DNA of 64,000 nt from Candidatus Pantoea edessiphila (GCF_002933355.1 NZ_PDKU01000003.1:1-64000), one strand, 5' to 3'; positions 42,912-53,011 are shown, counted from the stretch's first letter. Numbers and translations: made by a program. The notes: generated by a model from the letters alone, not told the origin.

Positions 42912-43718
42912 ATGAGTGTATTTAAGAGTAGAGATGATTTTGATCTTTATTATAAAGACTGGGGTAAGGGTAAGCCAATTATTTTCAGCCACGGTTGGCC
43001 ATTGAATGCTGATATGTGGGATAATCAAATGTATTTTCTCGCAGAGAATGGCTATCGTGTAATATCTTTTGATCGTCGTGGTTTTGGCCGTTCAGCACAA
43101 CCATGGAAAAACTATAATTTTGATGTATTTTCTGATGATATTTATTGTTTGATTGAACATTTACAACTACAAGATGCTACTTTAGTTGGTTTTTCTATGG
43201 GAGGAGGAGATGTAACAAGATATATAAGCAAATATGGTACAGATAAAGTGAAAAAACTTGTATTGCTGGGTAGTATAACACCAGTTGTCTGTAAGACTCA
43301 CAATAACCCTAATGGTATTGAAAAGGCGATTTTTGATAGTATAAAATTAGAATTATTAAAAGATCGACCTCAATTTCTTAAGGAGTTTATAAAAACTTTT
43401 TATGGTAATATGGTTTCAGATGGAATAATGATTCAAACTCTGAATATTGCTCTATCAGCTTCTTTAAAAGCTACTATTGATTGTATGATTGCATTCTCTG
43501 AAACTAATTTTTTTAATGATTTAAATAAAATCAATATTCCTACATTAATTATTCATGGTTTCAATGATCAAATTTTACCCTATCAATTTACTGCTGAAAT
43601 AACACATAAATTGATATGCAATTCTACATTAAAATTATATGAAAATGGTCCCCATGGATTTGTTGTTACACACCAAGATAAATTAAGACAAGATCTAATA
43701 TTATTTTTAAAAACATAA
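42912..43718 (+). CDS. Alpha/beta hydrolase, non-haem chloroperoxidase type
   Basis: An alpha/beta-hydrolase of 268 residues belonging to the non-haem chloroperoxidase / arylesterase group. The oxyanion segment is FSHGWPLNADMWD, followed by ISFDRRGFGRS. The catalytic triad is Ser95 in GFSMGG, Asp219 in HGFNDQ and His248 in GPHG. Group-specific features such as DRRGFGRSAQPW and AFSETNFFNDLNK are strong. These enzymes halogenate in vitro, but esterase or perhydrolase activity is their more likely natural role; the substrate is unknown. It is not part of the E. coli core gene order, and bioH encodes a different hydrolase. Confidence 0.88.
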   Translation: MSVFKSRDDFDLYYKDWGKGKPIIFSHGWPLNADMWDNQMYFLAENGYRVISFDRRGFGRSAQPWKNYNFDVFSDDIYCLIEHLQLQDATLVGFSMGGGDVTRYISKYGTDKVKKLVLLGSITPVVCKTHNNPNGIEKAIFDSIKLELLKDRPQFLKEFIKTFYGNMVSDGIMIQTLNIALSASLKATIDCMIAFSETNFFNDLNKINIPTLIIHGFNDQILPYQFTAEITHKLICNSTLKLYENGPHGFVVTHQDKLRQDLILFLKT

Positions 43719-43795
43719 AAATTTGATGATCGACTTTAAATAAAGTACAATGTTTGCTTTATATTTATGGAACTCACTTTTTCAATTATTAAATT

Positions 43796-44509
43796 ATGAA
43801 ATTAATTCAAGATAATTTAAAAAAAATAATAAAAAAAATAAATAATATTGCTATACTAAACAATCGTGATCCTAAAACAATTAGACTAATTGCAGTAAGT
43901 AAGAATCAATCTATTGATAATATTTCGAAAGTTGCATCTTTAGGGCAAATAAGTTTTGGAGAAAATTATGTACAAGAAAGCATTAAAAAAATTCAGTTAA
44001 CAAGAAGTACTTATCCTAATTTAAAATGGCATTTTATTGGTTTATTACAATCTAATAAAACCAGGTTAGTAGCAGAAAATTTTTCTTGGTGCCATACAAT
44101 TAATCGAATTTGTATAGCAAGAAGATTGAATGATCAAAGACCAAATTCATTACCTCCACTTAATGTTTTAATTCAAGTAAATATTAGCAATGAAATTAAA
44201 AAATCTGGAACTTCATCTAATGAGATTTTTAATATCGCGAATCAAATTTTGTCTCTGCCTAACCTTAGGTTACGTGGGTTGATGGCAATTCCTAAAATAG
44301 AAAAACATTATCATAAACAATTAGATGAATACAAAAATTTTACTAAATTATTTAAAAATTTAAAAAATAATTTTAGAGATATAGATACTATTTCATTAGG
44401 AATGAGTAATGATATAGAAGCAGCTATCGTTGCAGGAAGCACAATGTTACGTATCGGAACAGCAATATTTGGTACTAGAGATAACTGTAATAATTCTAAC
44501 AGAAATTAA
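43796..44509 (+). CDS. yggS: PLP homeostasis protein YggS
   Basis: A pyridoxal-phosphate-binding barrel protein of the YggS/PLPBP family that balances PLP and amino-acid pools. PLP would bind Lys36 in AVSKNQS; FGENYVQES, WHFIGLLQSNK and LRLRGLMAIPK are conserved, as is SLGMSNDIEAAI near the C-terminus. 237 residues against 234. It is followed 11 bases later by hemW; in E. coli the two lie in the same cluster. Confidence 0.96.
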   Translation: MKLIQDNLKKIIKKINNIAILNNRDPKTIRLIAVSKNQSIDNISKVASLGQISFGENYVQESIKKIQLTRSTYPNLKWHFIGLLQSNKTRLVAENFSWCHTINRICIARRLNDQRPNSLPPLNVLIQVNISNEIKKSGTSSNEIFNIANQILSLPNLRLRGLMAIPKIEKHYHKQLDEYKNFTKLFKNLKNNFRDIDTISLGMSNDIEAAIVAGSTMLRIGTAIFGTRDNCNNSNRN

Positions 44510-44520
44510 ATATTAAAAAA

Positions 44521-45656
44521 ATGATTTTTCTACCCCCTTTAAGCTTATATATTCATATACCATGGTGTATAAAAAAATGTTATTACTGTGATTTTAATTC
44601 ACATCAATTAAAAAAAAAGTATCATATATTAAGTATGTCACCCATCTATTATTGGATCTTAAAAATGATTTATGTTTAATTGATCATAGAACAATATATA
44701 CTGTTTATATTGGAGGAGGTACACCTAGTTTAATGGATATAGAAGCTATTGATATTTTAATCAATGGTATAAAGGAGAATCTAAATTTATCACTAGATGT
44801 AGAAATTACTATAGAAGTAAATCCTGGTACAATCAATGTTGATCTTTTATCTTTCTATAAAAAAATTGGAATTAATCGTATTTCAATAGGTGCTCAAAGT
44901 TTCAACTCGAAACAGTTAATTTCACTCGGAAGAATTCATACTCCAGAAGCAATATATTATACAGTTAATTTAATTAAACATCTTGGGTTTAATAACTTTA
45001 ATATAGATTTAATGCATGGTTTACCCAATCAATCAATTTCAGTAGCTTTAAATGATCTATACCAAACTATTATACTTGATCCTCCGCATATATCATGGTA
45101 TCAATTAACTATTGAACCAAATACGTTATTTAGCGCAAAAAAAATAAATTTACCTAACGATAGTATTTTATGGAATATCTTTAAAGCAGGGCATGATTTA
45201 CTAATTAATTATGGTTATCATCAATACGAAATATCAACTTATGCTAAGTTAAATTATTATTGTAGGCATAATCTTAATTATTGGTATTTTGGTGATTATA
45301 TTGGAATTGGTTGCGGTGCACATGGAAAAATAACACAATTAAATGGTGAAATTATACGTACTATCAAAATTCGTCATCCTCAAAAATTTATGAAAGGGTT
45401 TTATCTTAGTAAGAAATACACTATTTCTGATTTTGATAAACCACTTGAATATTTTATGAATAGATTTCGTTTAATAGACATTGTGTATCGTGGCGAATTT
45501 GAGTTTTTTACTGGTTTAAAAGAAGATTATATTCGTTCAAGCATAGATGTAGCAATATCAGAAAAATATATAATTGAAACAAAAAAATACTGGAAACTAA
45601 CTACAAAAGGTAGATTATTCTTAAATGATTTACTAGAACTATTTTTTAATACATAG
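44521..45656 (+). CDS. hemW: HemW-type radical SAM protein, interrupted by a frameshift at A9
   Basis: HemW is a haem-binding radical SAM protein related to HemN and proposed as a haem chaperone. Its start ATG 44521 and the iron-sulfur motif CIKKCYYC lie in one frame that stops at 44677-44679 after 52 codons. The rest (VTHLLLDLKNDLC onward, ending LLELFFNT) is in another frame. The shift coincides with nine A at 44610-44618. One extra A would give LKKKVSYIKYVTHLLLDL, which aligns with E. coli LKGEVPHDDYVQHLLNDL. The downstream frame opens only from a TTG and lacks the cluster. It is a new pseudogene, a sequencing error, or a gene rescued by slippage. Confidence 0.85.
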
Positions 45657-45703
45657 ATAAATTAATTTATAATATTTAATTAAATAAATATATAATAAAT
45701 TTT

Positions 45704-46393
45704 TTATTTGTGTTCATTATTCTTTTCAAATATTAAATCCCAAATTTTATGTCCTAAAATTTTTCCACGTTGTTCAAATTTAGTTATAGGTCTATTTTTA
45801 GATATTTTAGAAGATTGGTTTCGATAATTATCTATACTATTAATTAACTTAATGATATAATGGGCATAATTTTCACAATCTGTTACTATATGAAATATAG
45901 AGCCGTGTGAATTGAGTTTTTTATTTACCAAATTAATGAACGGTAAATTTATAATTCTACGTTTATGATGACGAGTTTTAGGCCATGGGTCGGGACAAAA
46001 TAATTGAACTTTATGTATTGAATTATCAGGAATCATATTTTCTAAGACTTCTGTTATATCATGGTATATAATACGCAGATTTCTTAATTCTGCTGTTTTT
46101 ACCTCAGCAATACAATTACATACTCCCGGTAAGTAAACTTCTACCCCTAAAAAATTTTGATCTGGATTATCTTGTGCCATTGCAACCAAAGAATTACCCA
46201 TCCCAAATCCAACCTCAATTATAACTGGTTTATTAGATTTAAATAATGCAGTGAAATTTATTAATTCAAATTTAAATTCAATACCAATTTCTAACCAGTA
46301 ATTATTAATTGCTATTTGTTGTTTTTTAGTTAATTTTCTTCTTCTAATCATAAAACTACGAATTTTACGTAATAGGATAACATTATTTTTCAT
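45704..46393 (-). CDS. trmB: tRNA (guanine-N7-)-methyltransferase
   Basis: Methylates G46 of tRNAs. The SAM-binding motif is EVGFGMGNSLVAMA and the family signature FCPDPWPKTRHHKRRI; TKFEQRGKILGHKIWDLIFEK closes the protein. I use the ATG at 46393: its product (229 residues, MKNNVILLRKIRSF) matches the E. coli N-terminus MKNDV...LRRIRSF. An in-frame ATG at 46465 would add 24 hydrophobic residues with no counterpart in E. coli. Confidence 0.94.
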   Translation of the reverse strand: MKNNVILLRKIRSFMIRRRKLTKKQQIAINNYWLEIGIEFKFELINFTALFKSNKPVIIEVGFGMGNSLVAMAQDNPDQNFLGVEVYLPGVCNCIAEVKTAELRNLRIIYHDITEVLENMIPDNSIHKVQLFCPDPWPKTRHHKRRIINLPFINLVNKKLNSHGSIFHIVTDCENYAHYIIKLINSIDNYRNQSSKISKNRPITKFEQRGKILGHKIWDLIFEKNNEHK

Positions 46394-46632
46394 ATATAAA
46401 TTCATCAAAAGTAATATTATAAAGTTATAAAGTATTGAATATATAATTAATAAATTTCTGAACATTGTAATATATAAAATAATTTGATTATTTTATATAT
46501 ATTTTTTAAAAATAATTTTTAATTGGTATTATTATAAGATTATAATAAGTAATATAACATATAAAATTTTATAATAAATAATGTAATTTTAAGTAAATTT
46601 ATTACTTTTCAGTAAATAAATAGAGATTAATA

Positions 46633-46872
46633 ATGAATCGTATCATTTTTTGTAGTTTTCTAAGATGTGAATCTGAAGGACAAGAGTATCAAGTTTATCC
46701 AGGTGATATAGGTAAACGAATTTATAATGAAATTTCTAAAAAAGCTTGGAAATTATGGATAGAAAAACAAACCATATTAATTAATGAAAAAAAACTTAAT
46801 TTAATTAATCAAAAAGATCGTAAAATATTGGAAGATGAAATGATCAAATTTTTATTTAAATCATTTTTATAG
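46633..46872 (+). CDS. yggX: Fe(2+)-trafficking protein YggX
   Basis: Small protein linked in enterics to iron trafficking and protection of Fe-S clusters from oxidants. The match is strong: [32 protein letters not shown] and [14 protein letters not shown]. It has 79 residues; E. coli has 91, the missing part being the C-terminal tail. The E. coli partner mutY, whose product carries a 4Fe-4S cluster, is absent upstream. Confidence 0.94.
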   Translation: MNRIIFCSFLRCESEGQEYQVYPGDIGKRIYNEISKKAWKLWIEKQTILINEKKLNLINQKDRKILEDEMIKFLFKSFL

Positions 46873-46995
46873 TATTAATATTTTTACTATTTTTACAAAA
46901 CAGCAAATAAAAAGACATGATTTGTTGAATATTCATAAAATGATTGTGTTTTTGAATAAATTAAAAAATTATTTAATTTGCTCATAAAATTTTAA

Positions 46996-47421
46996 TTACT
47001 TTGAAAGATAACCTATAATCCAATCTTGTAAAATAATTGCAGCAGAATTAGAATCAATAGATTTTTTAATTAAAGCACTATATCCTCCACATCTAAATAA
47101 TTCTGAACGTGCTTCTATAGTACTAAGTCGTTCATCTTGCATATAAACATTAATACTATATTTATCATTCAAATAATCAGCGAATTTTTTAGCACAATTA
47201 GTAATATGTTGTTCCGTTCCATCCATGTTTAATGGTAAACCTACAACAATGGCACTGGGTTGCCATTCTTTTATTATTTTTCCAATTTTTGTCCAATCAG
47301 GTATCCCTTCTTTTGATTTTAAAGAACATATAGGACTTGTTGTGCCAGTAATTAATTGTCCAATTGCAATACCAATATTTTTAATACCAAAATCAAATCC
47401 TAATATGATTTGTATTGACAT
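46996..47421 (-). CDS. ruvX: Putative pre-16S rRNA nuclease RuvX (YqgF)
   Basis: RNase-H-fold nuclease implicated in maturing the 5' end of 16S rRNA. FDFGIKNIGIAIGQ carries the first Asp, VVGLPLNMDGTEQ is conserved, and DERLSTIEA has further acidic residues. 141 residues against 138. Its start codon overlaps the stop of yqgE by one base, as in the enteric yqgE-yqgF pair. Confidence 0.96.
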   Translation of the reverse strand: MSIQIILGFDFGIKNIGIAIGQLITGTTSPICSLKSKEGIPDWTKIGKIIKEWQPSAIVVGLPLNMDGTEQHITNCAKKFADYLNDKYSINVYMQDERLSTIEARSELFRCGGYSALIKKSIDSNSAAIILQDWIIGYLSK

Positions 47422-47984
47422 TAAGCATGTCCTAAATCACTAGCTATATTATACATATTTACTCCGATATTTAAAGCTGCCTGACTCCAACGTTCTGCTG
47501 CTGGAGTATGGAACAGAATCGTACTGTTAGCTGGAGTAGTTAACCAAGCATTAGCCATTAATTCATTTTCCAACTGATTTTTCTCCCATGCACAATAACC
47601 AAGTGCTATTAATATATTATTTGGTTGTAAATTTGACCCAATGACTTCTAATACGTCTCTTGATGTTGTAATAATAGTTGTATCTGATATATACACACTA
47701 GAATTAAAAACACGTTGTGCAGAATGTAATATAAAACCTCGGTCTTCAGCCAAAGGCCCACCTATAAATACTTGTTTATCAAGTGTTATATTTGGATCTC
47801 TATTGTTTATAGAAATATTTAATTTTTTCAGTATATCTTTTATACTTAAATTTCTTATAGGTTTATTAATAATTAATCCCATTGCTCCATCTACATTATG
47901 TTCACAAACGTATATAACAGAACGCTTAAAAAATGGGTCGCTTAATGATGGCATAGCTATTAAAAAGTGATTTTGTAAATTCAT
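47421..47984 (-). CDS. yqgE: Conserved protein YqgE (AlgH family)
   Basis: UPF0301/AlgH-family protein of unknown biochemical role. With the ATG at 47984 it has 187 residues, exactly the E. coli length, beginning [19 protein letters not shown]; an in-frame ATG at 48002 would add six residues. [17 protein letters not shown]-type features and [13 protein letters not shown] are present. Coupled to ruvX by a one-base overlap. Confidence 0.95.
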   Translation of the reverse strand: MNLQNHFLIAMPSLSDPFFKRSVIYVCEHNVDGAMGLIINKPIRNLSIKDILKKLNISINNRDPNITLDKQVFIGGPLAEDRGFILHSAQRVFNSSVYISDTTIITTSRDVLEVIGSNLQPNNILIALGYCAWEKNQLENELMANAWLTTPANSTILFHTPAAERWSQAALNIGVNMYNIASDLGHA

Positions 47985-48065
47985 TATTAGGTAATATACC
48001 AAAAGTAACCTAGATCAGAATAGGTATTCAGTTATAAAAAATTATTAAATTTGTGTTAAATAATC

Positions 48066-49010
48066 TCAATGTAATCGTTTTTCAATTGCATCCATTAACA
48101 TACAAGAAATAGAAATTGGTAATCTTGATTCAATTTGACAAACTCCGGTAGGACTAGTTACATTAATTTCTGTAAGTTTATTACCAATGACATCTATACC
48201 AACAAAAATTAAACCTCTCTTTTTTAGCTCCACACCAATGTTTTTAGCAATTTCTAAATCATTTTTACTTAAATTCCTTACTTCCCCATGACCACCCGCA
48301 GTAAGATTAGCTCTGCTGTCTCCTTTTTGGGGTATTCTAGCTAGACAGTAAGGTACTGGTTTACCATCTACAATTAAAATTCGTTTATCTCCATCTTTAA
48401 TATCTGGAATATATTCTTGTACTGTACAAAATAGTCTTCCTTCTTTAGTTAGAGTCTCTATGATTACTGAAAAATTAGGATCATCTTTTTTCACATGAAA
48501 TATAGATTTTCCGCCCATATTATCTAGCGGTTTTATGACTATATCAATATGTTTTTGCCAAAATTTTTGAATTTGTTGTTTATTACAAGAAACTAAAGTG
48601 CTAGGAGTTAACTCTTTAAACCAAGATATATATAATTTTTCGTTACAATCTCGTAAACTTTGTGGTTTATTGATAACTAGTGTACCTGATTTTTCTGCGT
48701 ATTCTAAAATGTATGTTGCATAAATATATTGCATGTTAAATGGAGGATCTTTACGCATTAATATCACATCTAAGTCAGAAAGATTAATATATTCCTTTTT
48801 TTCAAAGTTATACCAATTGTTATTATCTTTTTGTACCTGAAGTAAATATGTATCTGCATAAGCTACACCTTCAAATAAAGAAAGATCATTTATTTCCATA
48901 TAGTAAATTTTATAGTCACGTTTTTGTGCTTCTAATAACATATTAAATGTAGTATCTTTTTCTATATTAATAGAAGAAATGGGATCCATTAATATTCCAA
49001 GTTTAATCAT
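48066..49010 (-). CDS. gshB: Glutathione synthetase
   Basis: Joins glycine to gamma-glutamylcysteine, the last step of glutathione synthesis. 314 residues against 316. The ATP-grasp features are clear: VIKPLDNMGGKSIFHV, VQEYIPDIKDGDKRILIVDG, and NVTSPTGVCQIE at the C-terminus. gshB, yqgE and ruvX keep enteric order. gshA would be needed elsewhere. Confidence 0.97.
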   Translation of the reverse strand: MIKLGILMDPISSINIEKDTTFNMLLEAQKRDYKIYYMEINDLSLFEGVAYADTYLLQVQKDNNNWYNFEKKEYINLSDLDVILMRKDPPFNMQYIYATYILEYAEKSGTLVINKPQSLRDCNEKLYISWFKELTPSTLVSCNKQQIQKFWQKHIDIVIKPLDNMGGKSIFHVKKDDPNFSVIIETLTKEGRLFCTVQEYIPDIKDGDKRILIVDGKPVPYCLARIPQKGDSRANLTAGGHGEVRNLSKNDLEIAKNIGVELKKRGLIFVGIDVIGNKLTEINVTSPTGVCQIESRLPISISCMLMDAIEKRLH

Positions 49011-49326
49011 TATTATCTCCTTAGAAGAGATGATACATATTATCCATTAACTTAAATAAATATTTAACCTATAATGATTTGTTAATCAACATAGTATAAA
49101 CATGAAAAGAAATGAAAAATTAAATGAATTTCAGTTTTTATTGATCAATATTTTTTATTTTAACTAACAATATATAATTGATATTTAGTATATATTATGA
49201 TGATTTATATGATAACTAATTTATATTAGCATAACTAGTTATCATCACGTGGCACTTTCAAACAATTATTACATTAAATAATTATGATTAGCATTAATTA
49301 TTTAAAACACAATTATTAAGGTTTTA
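49011..49326. other. Gene-free region gshB | hemB
   Basis: About 315 A+T-rich bases between two minus-strand genes. No gene is seen. A perfect 10-bp inverted repeat is the one clear structure. Direct upstream of gshB there is a TCTCCTT/AAGGAGA-type ribosome site on the minus strand. Confidence 0.5.
49209..49245 (-). terminator. Hairpin between hemB and gshB, possible terminator
   Basis: ATGATAACTA (49209-49218) and TAGTTATCAT (49236-49245) pair perfectly over 10 bp with a 17-base loop. It lies about 80 bases after the hemB stop and 200 bases before gshB, both on the minus strand. There is no clear T-run after it, so it may be an operator or processing structure instead. Confidence 0.35.
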
Positions 49327-50304
49327 TTATAGTAATTTTTTTTCAGCAAGATCTAGAGTGAAGTAACTAAAAATGATATCTGCACCAGCGCGTTTAATTG
49401 AACCTAAACTTTCTAATATTGCTTTGTTTTCATCTATTGCACCTGCTTTAGAAGCAAATTTTATCATAGAGTATTCCCCACTCACTTGAAAAGCAGCTAG
49501 TGGTAGTTCAGTTTTTTCACGGATATCACGTAATATATCAAGATAAGCACCTGCTGGTTTTACCATTAATGCATCTGCACCTTCATTCATATCAATTAAA
49601 GATTCTCTAATAGCTTCTCTACGATTCATTGGATTAATTTGATAAGTGTCACGATTAGATTCATAATTGATTTTTGTTGCTTGTCTAAAAGGACCGTAAA
49701 AAGAAGATGCAAATTTAGTAGAATAAGAAATTATTGCCGTCTGATTAAATCCAGATAAATCTAGTGCTTTACGTATACTTTGTACTTGTCCATCCATGGA
49801 AGCTGAAGGTGCAATAAAATCAGCACCTGCTGCTGTTGCTACTACTGCTTGCTTACATAAATTAATTAATGTTTGATCATTATCAATATTATTGTTATAT
49901 ATAATTCCACAATGTCCGTGAGTAGTGTACTGACAAAAACAAGTATCAGATATTAATACCATTTCTGGTACTGTATGTTTACATGTACGAATAATGCGTG
50001 CTATTAAACCATTTTCATTCCATGTATCACTTCCTGTATCATCAGTATGATGAGATATACCAAATAATAATACTATATTAATTCCCGCTTTAGCTATACG
50101 TTCTATTTCATATGCTAATTTTTTTTCAGGAATACGCATGATTCCAGGCATAGTTGTTATTTCTTGATAATCAGATAAATTTTCTTCAACAAAAATTGGA
50201 AAAACCAATTTATTTAAACTAAGATTAATTTCTTGAAAAGCTTGACGAATAAAAGCATTAATGCGTAATCTTCTTGGACGCTGATGTAAATTAATTATTT
50301 TCAT
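49327..50304 (-). CDS. hemB: Delta-aminolevulinic acid dehydratase (porphobilinogen synthase)
   Basis: Condenses two 5-aminolevulinates to porphobilinogen in haem synthesis. Active-site lysines lie in [14 protein letters not shown] and [13 protein letters not shown]; the metal-binding cysteines are in [15 protein letters not shown] choose the ATG at 50304, giving 325 residues (E. coli 324) and aligning LHQRPRRLR; an in-frame start at 50331 would add nine residues. It is out of E. coli order here, so it sits at a rearrangement boundary. Confidence 0.97.
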   Translation of the reverse strand: MKIINLHQRPRRLRINAFIRQAFQEINLSLNKLVFPIFVEENLSDYQEITTMPGIMRIPEKKLAYEIERIAKAGINIVLLFGISHHTDDTGSDTWNENGLIARIIRTCKHTVPEMVLISDTCFCQYTTHGHCGIIYNNNIDNDQTLINLCKQAVVATAAGADFIAPSASMDGQVQSIRKALDLSGFNQTAIISYSTKFASSFYGPFRQATKINYESNRDTYQINPMNRREAIRESLIDMNEGADALMVKPAGAYLDILRDIREKTELPLAAFQVSGEYSMIKFASKAGAIDENKAILESLGSIKRAGADIIFSYFTLDLAEKKLL

Positions 50305-50649
50305 TATTTTATGAATTATTTTATTTAACAATATATTATAAATAAATTGTAATTTTATTATTTAATATTAAAATATTATGTTTCAAATCTTGTTTCATTA
50401 TCAACGATAATAGTTTAATTTATGTTAATTGATAAATTTTATTTAGGGTAATTCAATGAATAATCCTTGTATTAAATAAAATCACATTTTGTACAATTTT
50501 GAGTTGTAATAAATATCAATATATACTAAACAATAGATAATTATAGTATTGTATTAAAATAAATTGATAATCAGAACTATATTTATGTAATAGACAATAT
50601 GTGTCAATGAAATAATATTTTCATATATAACTATATTTAATGGTATTAT
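50305..50649. other. Gene-free region hemB | rsmD
   Basis: About 345 A+T-rich bases with no recognisable gene or structure. It marks the junction between hemB and the rsmD-ftsY-rpoH block, which are far apart in E. coli. Confidence 0.5.
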
Positions 50650-51228
50650 TTATTGATTCAAATGATATAAAGAAAAACTTACTTTTCCAGCTGTTTTTCT
50701 ACGATACAACTTCCAATTTATTGGTATATCAGCTATCATTATATCTATTTTATTTTCAATATATATTAATGAATCATCGTTTAACCAACCAAAAGTATTT
50801 AGTAACCATACGGTTTTATTTACCAAATTGTCATCAAACGGTGGATCAACAAACACTACATCAAATGGTTTACCTCTTTGTTTTAGCCAAGATAAGGTAT
50901 TTGTTTTGATAATCTTTCCATTAAATATTTTAAGATTTTTTAAATTTTTTTCTAATTGTTTTACTGCATTAATATTTGATTCTAGCATTATTACGTAACT
51001 TGCATAGCGTGATATGGCTTCAAATCCAAGGGCTCCACTTCCTGAAAAACAATCAAGACAATTAGATTGTTCCAAAATGGGGTTTAACCAATTGAATAAA
51101 GTTTCACGTATTCGATCACTAGTAGGATGTAATCCTTTTAAATTCAAAACTGGTAGTTTATATCCACGAAATTTACCTCCAATAATACGAATATATCCAG
51201 AATAATAATTATTGTAAAATTTTTTCAT
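50650..51228 (-). CDS. rsmD: 16S rRNA (guanine(966)-N2)-methyltransferase
   Basis: Methylates G966 of 16S rRNA. 192 residues against 198. RIIGGKFRGYKLPV opens the conserved part, LDCFSGSGALGFEAISR is the SAM site, and VFVDPPFDD the catalytic (N/D)PPF motif. Divergent from ftsY, as in enterics. Confidence 0.96.
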   Translation of the reverse strand: MKKFYNNYYSGYIRIIGGKFRGYKLPVLNLKGLHPTSDRIRETLFNWLNPILEQSNCLDCFSGSGALGFEAISRYASYVIMLESNINAVKQLEKNLKNLKIFNGKIIKTNTLSWLKQRGKPFDVVFVDPPFDDNLVNKTVWLLNTFGWLNDDSLIYIENKIDIMIADIPINWKLYRRKTAGKVSFSLYHLNQ

Positions 51229-51389
51229 CGAAGTATTTATATGATAATATGCAAGTAAATAACAATTAATTTAAATTTCTAACAATAAATATACGAATTA
51301 ACATATTAAAATATTCACAATTGAGTTAATTCATATAATTGTTTGAAAAAAATACTAAGTTAATCTGACTCTAAAGGATCTAAAATATA

Positions 51390-52664
51390 ATGGTAAAAAA
51401 AACACAAAATTCTTTTCTTTCTTGGTTAGGATTTAAAAAAAAAGATAAAGAAAACAAAAACTTATTAACACAAAAGAATAACACTACGTTATCTAAAAAA
51501 AATGAAACTTCAAAACAAGCAAAAATAGACGTTTTATTTAATAATCAAGAAATATCATTAAATGAAATAGATAACAGACACACAATAACACAATCAGAGA
51601 TCATACCTCAACATATACAAAATAACGATTCGAACAGTACTGATTTGCATACAATTAACAAATCTATCGAACAAACAGATATCAATCATCTTAACTCACT
51701 AAATGATACACCTAATTATGATATAATATCAAATAATTTTGATAACAAAAAAGGATTTTTTACTCGTTTAAAAAACAGTTTAATAAAAACCCGCCAAAAT
51801 TTGGCTGTAAATTTAATAAAATTATTTCGTGGAAAAGCAATTAACAATGCATTGTTTAAAGAGTTAGAAGAACATTTGTTAATTGCTGATGTAGGAGCGG
51901 AAACAACTAAAACTATTATAGAACGAATATCTAAACAAGCATATCTTAAAGGTATATATAACGCAGAAAATCTTTATGATTTACTGAAATTTGAATTAAT
52001 ACAAATCCTTGAAGGAATAGATATTCCCCTTACATTAACAAATAAAAAACCTTTTATTATTTTAGTTGTAGGCGTGAATGGCGTTGGAAAGACAACAACT
52101 GTTGGGAAATTAGCTTATCACTATAGTAATTTAGGTAAATCAGTTATTTTAGCTGCAGGAGATACGTTTCGTGCTGCAGCAATTGATCAATTACAATTTT
52201 GGGGACAAAAATATAAGATTCCGGTAATTGCACAAAATACTGGATCAGATCCTTCTGCAGTAATTTTTGATTCTATAAAATCTGCTAAATCTCGAGAATC
52301 AGATATAGTAATTGCAGATACTGCCGGTCGTATTCACAATAAAATGCAATTAATGGAAGAGTTAAGAAAAACCATTCGCGTAATAAAAAAATTAGATGAT
52401 TCTGCACCGCACGAAATAATGTTAGTTATAGATGCTAATACTGGACAAAATGCTATTTTACAAGCAAAGTTATTTCATCAATATGTTAAGTTGACAGGTA
52501 TTGTAGTAACTAAATTAGATGGAACTGCTAAAGGAGGTATCATTTTTTCTATAGCTAATCAATTAGCAATACCAATTAGGTATATTTGCATTGGAGAAAA
52601 AGCTGATGATTTAAAAATTTTTAAATCTGCAGATTTCATTAAAGCATTATTTTCTCAAAACTAA
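51390..52664 (+). CDS. ftsY: Signal recognition particle receptor FtsY
   Basis: SRP-receptor GTPase that delivers nascent membrane proteins to the Sec translocon. The NG domain is complete: GVNGVGKTTTVGKLA (G1), GDTFRAAAIDQL, DTAGRIHNK (G3) and TKLDGTAKGG (G4). 424 residues against 497 because the acidic N-terminal A domain has shrunk to about 125 residues rich in Asn, Lys and Thr. Downstream ftsE and ftsX, present in E. coli, are lost. Confidence 0.97.
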   Translation: MVKKTQNSFLSWLGFKKKDKENKNLLTQKNNTTLSKKNETSKQAKIDVLFNNQEISLNEIDNRHTITQSEIIPQHIQNNDSNSTDLHTINKSIEQTDINHLNSLNDTPNYDIISNNFDNKKGFFTRLKNSLIKTRQNLAVNLIKLFRGKAINNALFKELEEHLLIADVGAETTKTIIERISKQAYLKGIYNAENLYDLLKFELIQILEGIDIPLTLTNKKPFIILVVGVNGVGKTTTVGKLAYHYSNLGKSVILAAGDTFRAAAIDQLQFWGQKYKIPVIAQNTGSDPSAVIFDSIKSAKSRESDIVIADTAGRIHNKMQLMEELRKTIRVIKKLDDSAPHEIMLVIDANTGQNAILQAKLFHQYVKLTGIVVTKLDGTAKGGIIFSIANQLAIPIRYICIGEKADDLKIFKSADFIKALFSQN

Positions 52665-53011
52665 CTAAGATTAATAGTTAATATTATTTTTTATAATTGA
52701 TACGATCCTCATATTAATATATTTGCTATGTTAAGTGGTATGCTTAATATTAAAAAATGATATATTATTTATACTGTTAACAAATATGAAATAAATAATA
52801 GTATATATAAATACGCTATTTTATGTTATGTTTCTACTATAATGATAGTATCCTGATCATTGATTTTTATAATGAGTTATTTTAACAAATTCATTGAAAA
52901 TTAGATTTTTATAGTTAGAAAATCTTCTTTAGTAAGTAATATGTTCACGTTTTTGATTATAAAAGACACAATTGATATAATGGTTTATCAAAAAATTTTA
53001 AAGGATTTTTA
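52665..53011. other. Gene-free region ftsY | rpoH, former ftsEX site
   Basis: About 345 A+T-rich bases. In E. coli ftsE and ftsX lie here; I saw no ABC-ATPase motif. A small perfect hairpin, TACTAT-AATG-ATAGTA, is at 52835-52850. The promoter or promoters of rpoH must lie here, but I cannot pick one with confidence. Confidence 0.5.

Noticed and set aside
42912-43718. A second BioH
   Set aside because: Its motifs are those of the non-haem chloroperoxidase group; the true BioH, with its own typical motifs, is at 56860-57639.
44652-45656. Stand-alone short radical-SAM-like gene starting at 44652
   Set aside because: It would start at TTG inside the conserved HemW sequence and lack the CxxxCxxC cluster, which lies upstream in the other frame; it is the main part of a frameshifted hemW.
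46394-46465. N-terminal membrane extension of TrmB
   Set aside because: The additional residues are low-complexity hydrophobic sequence without counterpart; the ATG at 46393 aligns with the E. coli start.
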